Assembly (NCBI GenBank): GCA_964575225.1
Contig: CAZNQW010000235.1
Span: 1-6,055, forward strand
Length of the DNA: 6,055 nt
DNA from: CAZNQW01 sp964575225
GTDB taxonomy: Bacteria > Chloroflexota > Anaerolineae > JAAYZQ01
Direction: 5' to 3'
A model generated the notes under the pieces. It did not search any database, had not been told where the DNA came from, and was given only the letters and a program-made list of their open reading frames with translations. Positions within the stretch are counted from its first letter, which is position 1, and each line of letters opens with the position of its first letter. This document shows, piece by piece, positions 1 to 5,880 of the stretch. A program made the translations under genes and the position numbers.

Positions 1-51
1 ATACGAGATAATGAGCGGTGTCTGGAGTTCAGACGTGTGCTCTTCCGATCT
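1..51 (+). other. Illumina adapter (library artefact)
   Basis: Bases 1-9 match the end of the P7 flow-cell primer (ATACGAGAT). Bases 10-17 (AATGAGCG) look like an 8-base i7 index. Bases 18-51 match the TruSeq read-2 adapter, ending in CTCTTCCGATCT, with one visible difference (T at 21 where A is usual). This is not genomic sequence. Translated in reverse it gives the peptide tail IGRAHV, a well-known sign of adapter contamination. Genomic sequence starts at about base 52. Confidence 0.97.
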
Positions 52-101
52 GACGCATGCGTCGCCTAGCCCCGGGCTCGGAGCAGCACCGGGACGCCGC
101 C

Positions 102-130
102 TTGCCTCCCGCTGAATCAGGGTGTAGAAT
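102..130 (+). promoter_or_regulatory. Sigma70-like promoter of the GH5 gene
   Basis: TTGCCT (102-107) and TAGAAT (125-130) are separated by exactly 17 bases. The expected transcription start near 137 gives a leader of about 35 bases that includes the Shine-Dalgarno AAGGGAGG (156-163), 9 bases before the ATG. The call is by pattern only. A gene lying just downstream on the same strand supports it. Confidence 0.55.
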
Positions 131-172
131 GAAAGCGGAATCCCACCACCGGCAAAAGGGAGGCACACCACC

Positions 173-2050
173 ATGCACATCCAGGGCGCTTGGTTCAAAG
201 ACGATCAGGGGCGGACGCTGATCCTGCGCGGCGTCAACCTGGGCGGAAGCAGCAAGGTCCCCTTCGGGCCCAACGGCGCCACCCACATCCGCGAGGGGTT
301 CTTTGATCACCGCCACGTCTCGTTCGTGGGCCGCCCCTTCCCCCTCGACGAGGCCGACGAGCATTTTTCGCGGCTGCGCGCCTGGGGATTCACCTTTCTG
401 CGCTTTCTGGTCACCTGGGAAGCCATCGAACACGCCGGACCCGGCCAATACGACACCGACTACCTGGATTATGTCTACGAAGTCGTGCGGCGGGCGGGCG
501 AGCACGGCCTGACCCTGTTTATCGATCCCCACCAGGATGTGTGGAGCCGCCTGTGCGGCGGCGACGGCGCGCCCGGCTGGACGCTGGAAGCGGTGGGCAT
601 AGAGCCCCGTCGCGTCGCCGAGACCGGCGCGGCCATCGTCCACGCCCTGCACGGCGACCCCTTCCCCCGCATGATCTGGCCCACCAACAGCCAAAAGCTG
701 GCGGCAGCCACCCTGTTCACCCTCTTTTTCGGCGGCGACGACCTGGCGCCTGCCACCCGCATCGACGGGGAGCCGGTCCAGGGCTTTTTGCAGCGTCACT
801 ACCTGGGCGCCCTCTGCCAACTGGCGCGGCGGTTGCAGGGCCTGCCCCACGTGGTGGGCTATGACACGATGAACGAGCCCTCGACCGGCTGGATCGGCTG
901 CCGCGATCTGACGGCCCACCAGGAGCGGCTCCGCCTGGGCGCGATGCCCACCCCCTTCCAGGCCATGCTCCTGGGGGCGGGCTTTGCCCAAGAGGTCGAG
1001 GTCTGGAGCCTGGGCCTGACCGGATTCAAGCGCAAGGGCACCCGCCGAGTCAACCCCACGGGCGCGCGCCTGTGGCAAGAGGGGCGGCCCTGCGTATGGC
1101 AGGAGAACGGCGTGTGGGACGTCGACGAGGCTGGGCAGCCCCGCCTGCTCCGCCCCGACCACTTTTCCCATCGCGACGGGCGGCCGATCGACTTTCATGC
1201 CGACTATTTGGCACCCTTTGCCCGCCGCTTTGCCCGCGAGATCCGCGCCATCGACCCCCACGCCCTCCTCTTTTTGGAATCGCCCCCCCAAAGCGGCCCT
1301 TTCCCCTGGGACCCGGCCCAGGTGCCCAACGCCGTCCACGCCGCCCACTGGTACGACGGCCTGACCCTGATGACCAAGCGCTACTGGCCCTTTCTGGGTG
1401 CGGAGGCCGATACCGGCAAGGTGGTGTTCGGGCGGCGGCGTGTTCGCCGGTCCTTTGCCGGCCAACTGGCCCACATCCAGGCCGCCACCGAGCGGGCCAT
1501 GGGCGGCATCCCCACGTTGCTCGGTGAGTTTGGCATCCCCTTCGACTTGAACGGCGGGCGGGCCTACCGCACCGGCGACTTTTCGGACCAGGTACAGGCC
1601 CTGGACGACACCTTCCAGGCGCTGGAGGCCCACCTCCTCAGCGGGACGCTGTGGAACTATACGGCCGACAACGACAACACCCGGGGCGATCAGTGGAACG
1701 GGGAGGACCTGTCCATTTTCAGCCGCGATCAGCAGGCCGATCCCGGCGACCTGAACTCGGGCGGGCGCGCCCTGGAAGCCGCCGTGCGGCCCTATGCCGC
1801 CCGGACGGCGGGCGAGCCGCTAGCCATGAGCTACGATCCCCGGCGGCGCACCTTCACCTTCTCCTTCCGCCACGACCCGGACGTCAGCGCGCCCACCGAG
1901 ATCTATCTGCCCACCTTGCACTATCCCCGCGGTTGCGCCGTCGAGGTCTCGGACGGCGAATTCGAGATCGACGCCGAGGCCCAGGTGCTGCGCTACACCC
2001 ACAGCCGCGCCCAGTCGCTCCACCACCTGACCATCCGGCCCGCATCGTAG
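173..2050 (+). CDS. GH5 glycosidase, glucosylceramidase/steryl-glucosidase-like
   Basis: 625-residue retaining beta-glycosidase of GH5, most like the EGCrP/GH5_12 group that removes glucose from glucosylceramide or steryl glucosides. The N-terminal part has the family's RGVNLGG-type strand (19-25) and FIDPHQDVWSR (116-126). The acid/base is E235 in the NEP motif (234-236) and the nucleophile is E452 in GEFG (451-454). HWY (392-394) and LWNY (493-496) match conserved active-site positions. An insertion at about 250-315 with PTPFQ, KRKGTRRVNP and a Trp-rich stretch is typical of EGCrP enzymes. Residues about 545-625 form a beta-rich C-terminal domain like that of fungal members. There is no signal peptide or membrane segment, so the enzyme should be cytoplasmic. 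The start is fixed by a strong Shine-Dalgarno (156-163). All catalytic residues are present. The family call is firm, but the natural substrate is inferred and could be another hydrophobic beta-glucoside. Confidence 0.9.
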   Translation: MHIQGAWFKDDQGRTLILRGVNLGGSSKVPFGPNGATHIREGFFDHRHVSFVGRPFPLDEADEHFSRLRAWGFTFLRFLVTWEAIEHAGPGQYDTDYLDYVYEVVRRAGEHGLTLFIDPHQDVWSRLCGGDGAPGWTLEAVGIEPRRVAETGAAIVHALHGDPFPRMIWPTNSQKLAAATLFTLFFGGDDLAPATRIDGEPVQGFLQRHYLGALCQLARRLQGLPHVVGYDTMNEPSTGWIGCRDLTAHQERLRLGAMPTPFQAMLLGAGFAQEVEVWSLGLTGFKRKGTRRVNPTGARLWQEGRPCVWQENGVWDVDEAGQPRLLRPDHFSHRDGRPIDFHADYLAPFARRFAREIRAIDPHALLFLESPPQSGPFPWDPAQVPNAVHAAHWYDGLTLMTKRYWPFLGAEADTGKVVFGRRRVRRSFAGQLAHIQAATERAMGGIPTLLGEFGIPFDLNGGRAYRTGDFSDQVQALDDTFQALEAHLLSGTLWNYTADNDNTRGDQWNGEDLSIFSRDQQADPGDLNSGGRALEAAVRPYAARTAGEPLAMSYDPRRRTFTFSFRHDPDVSAPTEIYLPTLHYPRGCAVEVSDGEFEIDAEAQVLRYTHSRAQSLHHLTIRPAS

Positions 2051-2128
2051 GGGCGCCCCTCCTTGATGCCCATGGGGCCCACCCCGAGCCCAGTTGCCGG
2101 TAAGGGCGGGTCTCAGACCCGCCCCTAC
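2047..2128. repeat. 82-bp element with 9-bp terminal inverted repeats
   Basis: GTAGGGGCG at 2047-2055 is exactly inverted as CGCCCCTAC at 2120-2128. The right half contains a perfect hairpin, GGGCGGGTC (2104-2112) with GACCCGCCC (2116-2124) around TCA. The left end starts with the 12-base palindrome AGGGGCGCCCCT (2049-2060), which overlaps the GH5 stop codon. GC-rich palindromes of the GTAGGGGCG...CGCCCCTAC kind are common in intergenic DNA of Chloroflexota and Cyanobacteria. The hairpin could also help end GH5 transcription, but no U-run follows it on the + strand. Confidence 0.6.
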
Positions 2129-2141
2129 AGTCCAATCCAAT

Positions 2142-2174
2142 AAAAAAAGCCGCCAACCCGCAAAGGCTGGCGGC
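2142..2174 (-). terminator. Intrinsic terminator of kimA
   Basis: Read on the - strand, a 10-bp stem (2165-2174 with 2149-2158, one G-U pair) closes a 6-base loop and is followed directly by seven U (2148-2142). It begins 14 bases after the kimA stop codon. The stem is GC-rich, so this is a textbook Rho-independent terminator. No T-run follows on the + strand, so it should not act efficiently on GH5 transcripts. Confidence 0.9.
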
Positions 2175-2188
2175 CTGGTCGATCTCGC

Positions 2189-4051
2189 CTAGTGGCGCAG
2201 ATGATAGGGCACGTCGATGATCACCCGGTCCACACCGGTGTGTCCCCGGCGATAGATCAGCGCGTTCTTGATCAGCCGCGCCGTCTGGTTGTGGAGCAGC
2301 TCCTGCCAGCGGCGCGCCGCCACAAACTCGGGCAACACCACCACGGCCAATCCCCGCTCCGGGTCGCGGGCATCGGTCTGGTCCAGATAGTCCAGTAACG
2401 GCCCCACCGTCGAGCGATAGGGCGATTCGAGCACCACCAGCGGCACATCCTGGCCCCATTTCTGCCAGCGCTCTTTCACCCGTTCGGTCCTGTCGAGGTC
2501 TACCTCGACCATCACCGCGGTGACGTCTTTGGACATCGACCGGGCAAAGCGCAGGGCGCCCAGCGTGCCGCGGTGCATCCCCGACACAAAGACCAGCACC
2601 TTGTGGCGCTCCCGCGTGTCGGCCTCGGGCCACTCTTCGCAGCACACACTTTCCAACGAGAGCTGGTCGGCCACCGCCAGATAGTGCTTTTTGATGCTGT
2701 GAAACATCCACACAATCACCGGAATCAACAACAGCACAACCCAAGCACCGTGAAGGAACTTGGTGAGCACCTGAATCACCAGCACCACCCCGGTCACCGC
2801 GGCTCCCAGCCCGTTGATGGCCGCCTTCCACTGCCAGCCCGAGCCGCGCAACCGGCGCCAATGGCGCACCATGCCCGACTGCGACAGGGTAAAGGACAGG
2901 AACACGCCCACGGCATAGAGGGGGATCAGCCCGTGGGTTCGCCCGCCAAAGATCACCACCAGCACCGAAGCCAGGATCGCCAAAAGCAGGATGCCGTTGG
3001 AAAAGACCAGCCGGTCGCCCAGGTTGGTCAACTGGCGGGGCAGGTACCGATCGCGGGATAGGATCGCCGACAGGCGCGGAAAGTCGGCAAAGGAGGTGTT
3101 GGCCGCCAGCACCAGGATCAGCGTGGTCGCCGCCTGGAGCGCCAGGTAGATCGGTCCTTCGCCAAACACCTGCCGTGCGATCTGCGAGACCACCGTCTCG
3201 CTCTCCATCGGAATGACGTGCAGCGAGCGGGCCAGAAAGGTGATCCCCAAGAACATGATGCCCAATAGAGTGGCCATCGCGACCAGGGTTTTGCCGGCGT
3301 TTGTGGCCTCGGGCTTGCGAAAGGCCGGGATGCCGTTGCTGATCGCCTCCACACCGGTCAAGGCCGTGCTGCCCGAGGCAAAGGCCCTCAGGATGAGAAA
3401 GAGGCTCAGGGCCTGGAGCGTGCCTTCGCCCGTGGGGGCCGCGGTGGCGGGTACCGGCGTGATCGTACCCGTGGTCAACCGGACGAGGCCCACTCCGATC
3501 AGCGTCAGGAATAGCACCACAAAACCGTAGGTCGGCACGGCAAACAGCGTACCCGATTCGCGCACACCCCGCATGTTGGCCCAGGCGATCAGGGCAATGG
3601 CGATCAGGCACAGTTCGATCCGCCAGGGCAAGAGCGCCGGGAACGCCGATGTTGTAGCCGCAATCCCGGCGCTGATACTCACAGCCACCGTCAGCACATA
3701 GTCGGTCAGCAAGGCCGCCGCCGCCACCAACCCCGGCCCTTCGCCCAGGTTTTCGTGGGCCACGATATAGGCCCCGCCGCCCGAGGGATAGCCGTGGATC
3801 GTCTGATAGTAGGAAAAGGCCACGATCGCCAACAGCCCGGCGATGGCCAATGCAATGGGCAGCGACAGCCCCAAAGCCGCGGAACCTGCCAGGACCAGCA
3901 CCAGAAGGATTTCCTCTGTGGCATAGGCCACCGAAGACAAAGCGTCGGACGAAAAGACCGCCAACGCCTGAATTTTGTTCAGCCGCTCGTGCACCATCTG
4001 GGCACTGGGCAGGGGCGCCCCAATCAAAAAGCGCCGGACATCTGCAAGCAT
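2189..4051 (-). CDS. kimA: KimA-type high-affinity potassium transporter
   Basis: 620-residue APC-superfamily permease, probably importing K+ with H+ like Bacillus subtilis KimA (YdaO, about 607 residues). It aligns with KimA as I recall it over the whole length: KRFLIG-like RRFLIGAPL (6-14), SSDALSSVAY (34-43), YPSGGGAYIV (88-97), TDYVLTVAVSISAG (116-129), LTGVEAISN (231-239), LILVLAANT (311-319), LIPLYAVGVF (375-384) and the C-terminal VPYHLRH. The K+-site residues D36, Y43, D117, T121 and S125 fall at the Bacillus numbers, with T232 and E235 shifted by two. About twelve hydrophobic segments span 35-455. Residues about 485-620 form the cytosolic universal-stress-protein-like domain. The start is set by AGGAG (4064-4060), 8 bases upstream, and by exact N-terminal agreement with KimA. 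The gene ends in a strong terminator and is divergent from the methyltransferase gene. Direct inhibition by c-di-AMP is known for Bacillus KimA and is possible here. Confidence 0.93.
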   Translation of the reverse strand: MLADVRRFLIGAPLPSAQMVHERLNKIQALAVFSSDALSSVAYATEEILLVLVLAGSAALGLSLPIALAIAGLLAIVAFSYYQTIHGYPSGGGAYIVAHENLGEGPGLVAAAALLTDYVLTVAVSISAGIAATTSAFPALLPWRIELCLIAIALIAWANMRGVRESGTLFAVPTYGFVVLFLTLIGVGLVRLTTGTITPVPATAAPTGEGTLQALSLFLILRAFASGSTALTGVEAISNGIPAFRKPEATNAGKTLVAMATLLGIMFLGITFLARSLHVIPMESETVVSQIARQVFGEGPIYLALQAATTLILVLAANTSFADFPRLSAILSRDRYLPRQLTNLGDRLVFSNGILLLAILASVLVVIFGGRTHGLIPLYAVGVFLSFTLSQSGMVRHWRRLRGSGWQWKAAINGLGAAVTGVVLVIQVLTKFLHGAWVVLLLIPVIVWMFHSIKKHYLAVADQLSLESVCCEEWPEADTRERHKVLVFVSGMHRGTLGALRFARSMSKDVTAVMVEVDLDRTERVKERWQKWGQDVPLVVLESPYRSTVGPLLDYLDQTDARDPERGLAVVVLPEFVAARRWQELLHNQTARLIKNALIYRRGHTGVDRVIIDVPYHLRH

Positions 4052-4082
4052 GCAAGTAGCTCCTGTTCCTCGAACCTATCAC

Positions 4083-4107
4083 AAAAAACCAATGGGCCCC
4101 AGGGCCC
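4083..4107 (-). terminator. Possible second terminator in the kimA leader
   Basis: On the - strand the 5-bp stem GGGCC/GGCCC (4107-4103 with 4098-4094, loop CTGG) is followed by ATTGG and then six U (4088-4083). The short stem and the 5-base gap before the U-run make it weaker than a standard terminator. It lies about 20 bases before the ribosome binding site, where an attenuator would sit. Confidence 0.3.
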
Positions 4108-4267
4108 CAAACGGGTCGGTCGTGTCCCCCACGCCGCGAATCTCGCGTCGGCGCGAACCGCACTCCCGACCACGGGCGGTCAAGCCCATCCCACGCACAC
4201 CTCAAGGGCGTCGGCCGGTGAAGAGCCTTCAAGTGCCGTCGCCGTACACATAGTAGCAGCCCCAGCC

Positions 4268-4295
4268 AAAAAAAGCCTGGGACGAATCGCCCCAG
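4268..4295 (-). terminator. Intrinsic terminator inside the kimA leader
   Basis: Read on the - strand, CTGGGGCG (4295-4288) pairs with CGTCCCAG (4284-4277) in 8 bp with one G-U, loop ATT, then GC and seven U (4274-4268). It is strong by eye. It sits about 120 bases after the predicted start of transcription and more than 200 bases before kimA. It must therefore either be conditional, controlling kimA, or end a separate small transcript. Confidence 0.75.
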
Positions 4296-4398
4296 ACATT
4301 TCGTTGGTCGCCCTCTATGCAGTTTTCGGGTCGTCCACAATGAATTCTCACCGCAGTTGCCACTCCGGCGCATGTCCCCTGCCCGCGTCTGCGAACTC

Positions 4399-4422
4399 GG
4401 GCCCGTACACCACAGCGGGCCC
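4399..4422. promoter_or_regulatory. Perfect 24-bp dyad at the kimA start site
   Basis: GGGCCCG (4399-4405) and CGGGCCC (4416-4422) are perfect 7-bp inverted arms around 10 bases. The dyad touches the -10 box of the kimA promoter and covers the expected +1, a usual place for a repressor operator. If transcription starts early enough it could instead be a 5' RNA hairpin. No known operator consensus is recognised. Confidence 0.4.
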
Positions 4423-4451
4423 AGTATAGATCGGATTTTCACGCCCGTCAA
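4423..4451 (-). promoter_or_regulatory. Sigma70-like promoter of kimA leader
   Basis: On the - strand TTGACG (4451-4446) and TATACT (4428-4423) are separated by exactly 17 bases. Each box differs from consensus at one position (TTGACA, TATAAT). This is the best promoter for kimA in the window, with an expected start near 4416. Confidence 0.75.
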
Positions 4452-4452
4452 G

Positions 4453-4483
4453 CCCAATTCGATCGATGGCGTCCAAAATTGGG
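4453..4483. promoter_or_regulatory. Inverted repeat just upstream of the kimA -35 box
   Basis: CCCAATT (4453-4459) and AATTGGG (4477-4483) are perfect 7-bp arms with 17 bases between them. The dyad ends one base from the -35 box of the - strand promoter, an activator-like or operator-like position. Its centre includes CGATCGAT. A second palindrome, GGGCGCG-A-CGCGCCC (4483-4497), adjoins it. No known regulator site is recognised. Confidence 0.35.
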
Positions 4484-4497
4484 GGCGCGACGCGCCC
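4483..4497. repeat. 15-base GC palindrome
   Basis: GGGCGCG and CGCGCCC flank a single A in perfect symmetry. It abuts the CCCAATT/AATTGGG dyad and, with it, makes an unusually symmetric stretch upstream of the kimA promoter. It could be part of a regulator site or simply a GC-rich palindrome. Confidence 0.4.
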
Positions 4498-4541
4498 GCC
4501 GCGTACGTCACCCTCGCCGTGAGTACTCTCGCGTATAAGCA

Positions 4542-4557
4542 CCTGCGTACTCGCAGG
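4542..4557. repeat. Small hairpin CCTGCG/CGCAGG
   Basis: Perfect 6-bp arms surround the loop TACT. The 8-base palindrome GAGTACTC lies nearby at 4521-4528. No gene, promoter or U-run is attached. It is one of several short palindromes filling the non-coding stretch 4500-4660. Confidence 0.3.
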
Positions 4558-4573
4558 CAGCATCCAAAGGGCT

Positions 4574-4603
4574 GGACCCCCGCATGCGCGGGGGTGACGG
4601 TGT
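4574..4603 (+). repeat. Dispersed GC-rich palindromic repeat, copy 1
   Basis: The core is the hairpin CCCCCGC-ATGC-GCGGGGG (4577-4594) in the context GGA...TGACGG. Its + frame reads PACAGVT, a false peptide seen in many genomes where such REP-like repeats are translated. A second copy lies inverted at 5947-5976 and matches at 25 of 30 positions. Confidence 0.7.
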
Positions 4604-4663
4604 TCTCTGCGGCCCTACAGGAATTCCCACCGACCTGTACACACAAAACACCCACCCGTCCAA

Positions 4664-4692
4664 TGGCCTTCCCAAAAAGACTGTGGTATAAT
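4664..4692 (+). promoter_or_regulatory. Extended -10 promoter, methyltransferase side
   Basis: TATAAT (4687-4692) is a perfect -10 box preceded by TGG, which makes an extended -10 element. The -35 position 17 bases upstream is weak (TGGCCT). Transcription would start near 4699, giving a leader of about 245 bases before the methyltransferase ATG. Confidence 0.65.
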
Positions 4693-4734
4693 CTCCCCCA
4701 AGCGCGGCGGCGGACCGGACACGAGGCAATTTCG

Positions 4735-4917
4735 ATGGCCGCCTTGATGGAAATGGGAATTCAGCTTACGGACAGTGCCCTCGGTTGCGGCTATACTATC
4801 CGTACCGACCAGCCTTCAGCCGTAGCGCTTGCATCCAACCGGGCAGCCTCTTCGCTGTTCCTTTTGCCTGGGGGCTGGTCGTCTGTTGTGGACCGCCCCC
4901 GGCTGGGATCGGCCTGA
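4735..4917 (+). CDS. Possible 60-codon upstream ORF, unknown
   Basis: A short ORF opens 36 bases after the start expected from the TATAAT promoter, with GAGG (4723-4726) 8 bases before its ATG. It stops at TGA 4915-4917, 26 bases before the methyltransferase start. The peptide begins MAALMEM and has three Met among its first seven residues. It has no recognised domain, signal peptide or clear membrane helix, and the C-terminal part is low-information (SSLFLLPGGW). It could be a leader peptide coupled to the methyltransferase gene, or a chance ORF in the 5' leader. I give it little weight. It would be cut short or unused if the second promoter at 4769-4797 is the real one. Confidence 0.2.
   Translation: MAALMEMGIQLTDSALGCGYTIRTDQPSAVALASNRAASSLFLLPGGWSSVVDRPRLGSA
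4769..4797 (+). promoter_or_regulatory. Possible second promoter of the methyltransferase gene
   Basis: CGGACA (4769-4774) and TATACT (4792-4797) are separated by 17 bases. The -35 box matches consensus at four of six positions and the -10 box at five of six. The start near 4804 would give a leader of about 140 bases. The call is by pattern only and weaker than the TATAAT promoter upstream. Confidence 0.35.
4870..4900 (+). promoter_or_regulatory. Strong hairpin in the methyltransferase leader
   Basis: GGGGGC (4870-4875) plus GGTC (4877-4880) pair with GACC plus GCCCCC (4891-4900): ten pairs with one bulged T and a 10-base loop. It ends 30 bases before the Shine-Dalgarno. There is no U-run, so it is not a terminator. 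It may act on translation or RNA stability. No SAM, SAH or cobalamin riboswitch consensus is visible around it. Confidence 0.35.
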
Positions 4918-4943
4918 CGGGCCCCTCACAGAAAGGAAAGCAC

Positions 4944-5834
4944 ATGACACGCACCGAATCGTTTCTCACGCGGCTCCAGGCCGGGGAGGTGCTGGTGGCC
5001 GACGGCGCCACCGGCACCATGTTGCAGCGCATGGGTCTGCCGGCAGGCCAGGCGCCTGAGCGCTGGGTGCTCGACCAACCGGAGGCGATCCTCTCCCTGC
5101 ACCGGGCCTACATCGGCGCCGGCTCGGACCTGTTTCTGACCTGCACCTTTGGCGGCAGCGCCTATCGCCTGGCCCCTCACGGCCTGGCCGACCGGGTGGT
5201 CGAGGTGAACCGGCGCGCAGCCGAGCTGGCCCGCGAGGCCGCCGGGGATCGCTGCTTTGTCGGCGGCGACATCGGCCCCACCGGCCAGCTTTTGGCGCCT
5301 CTGGGCAAGGCCACCCCCCAGGAGATGGCCGACGCCTTTGCCCAACAGGCGCAGGGCCTGGCCGAAGGCGGCGCGGATTTCCTCGTCATCGAAACCATGA
5401 GCGACCTGGGCGAGGCCCAGGCCGCCATTGAGGGCGCCCGCCGCGCCACCGATCTGCCCATCCTCTGTAGCTTTAGCTTTGACAGCCACGGCCGCACCAT
5501 GATGGGCCTCAAACCGGCCCAAGCCGTCCAGGCCCTGGCGGACCAGGTGCAGGGCATCGGCGCCAACTGCGGCAAAGATCCCGCCGAGTATGTGGGCTTT
5601 ATGCAGGCCATGCGCCAGGCCGCGCAGGAAACTGCCTCCGACCTGATCCTGTGGGCCAAGCCCAACGCAGGCCTGCCGCGCATGGTCGGCGGCGAGGCCG
5701 TCTACGACGCCACCCCCGAGCAGATGGCCTCTGTGGCCGTCCAGCTCCGCGAGGCGGGCGCCCAGGTCATCGGCGGCTGCTGCGGCACCACGCCGGTGCA
5801 CATCCAGGCCATGGCCCAGGCCCTGAAAGCCTGA
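4944..5834 (+). CDS. Homocysteine S-methyltransferase family protein
   Basis: 296-residue zinc enzyme of the homocysteine methyltransferase family (MmuM, BHMT and the N-terminal module of MetH). It would transfer a methyl group to homocysteine to make methionine in the cytoplasm. Motifs in order: DGATGTML (20-27) at the barrel start, LTCTFGGSAYRL (65-76), GGDIGPTG (107-114), IETMSD (149-154), and the three zinc cysteines C209 (GANCG) and C279, C280 (GGCCGTTP). The length fits a single TIM-barrel without the folate, cobalamin or activation domains of MetH. ERWVLDQPEAILSLHRAYIGAGSD resembles BHMT in pattern (residues 40-62). The ATG at 4944 was chosen over the upstream in-frame ATG at 4785 because AAGGA (4933-4937) lies 6 bases before it and the family begins here. 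No partner gene shows the methyl donor, which could be S-methylmethionine, betaine, SAM or a corrinoid protein. Confidence 0.92.
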   Translation: MTRTESFLTRLQAGEVLVADGATGTMLQRMGLPAGQAPERWVLDQPEAILSLHRAYIGAGSDLFLTCTFGGSAYRLAPHGLADRVVEVNRRAAELAREAAGDRCFVGGDIGPTGQLLAPLGKATPQEMADAFAQQAQGLAEGGADFLVIETMSDLGEAQAAIEGARRATDLPILCSFSFDSHGRTMMGLKPAQAVQALADQVQGIGANCGKDPAEYVGFMQAMRQAAQETASDLILWAKPNAGLPRMVGGEAVYDATPEQMASVAVQLREAGAQVIGGCCGTTPVHIQAMAQALKA

Positions 5835-5880
5835 CAAAAGGCCGTCGCCTGCATCGGGGCACGGCATGCCACTCCTGCTC

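Larger units (their letters stand above)
4052..4416 (-). promoter_or_regulatory. Long structured 5' leader of kimA
   Basis: From the predicted start near 4416 to the kimA ATG there are about 365 untranslated bases with no convincing ORF. The leader holds a stem with one mismatch (CCGgAGT/ACTgCGG around GGCA, in the first 70 bases), an intrinsic terminator at 4268-4295, about 160 further GC-rich bases with many short complementary runs, and a second hairpin plus six U at 4083-4107 just before the ribosome binding site. This arrangement suggests conditional termination. Bacillus kimA has a c-di-AMP riboswitch, but its signature bases (such as GTCAGCTAAC) are not visible here. The alternative is that the first 150 bases are a separate small RNA. 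Confidence 0.5.

Noticed and set aside
29..1633. 534-codon antisense reading frame across the GH5 gene
   Set aside because: It lies opposite a gene with full catalytic motifs, has Gly/Ala/Val-rich composition typical of a GC-skew shadow, and its end runs into the Illumina adapter.
4068..4076. tRNA-like GGTTCGAG on the - strand
   Set aside because: No T-stem pairs around it and no acceptor or anticodon arms fit. It lies within the kimA leader beside the ribosome binding site.
4296..4416. Confident call of a ydaO-class c-di-AMP riboswitch
   Set aside because: Only short fragments (GGGGAC, GGTGA, CCCGA) appear in order. The conserved 3' block with GTCAGCTAAC and the closing stem are not visible, so the class cannot be named.
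1884..4655. 923-codon - strand reading frame covering kimA, its leader and the GH5 3' end
   Set aside because: It overlaps kimA in another frame, shows no family motif, and crosses a terminator, two promoters and palindromic repeats.
4357..4917. 186-codon + strand reading frame in the divergent gap
   Set aside because: It runs through the promoter dyads and through the PACAGVT pseudo-peptide of the dispersed repeat. No ribosome binding site is seen at its ATG. Only its last 60 codons were kept, as a low-confidence uORF.
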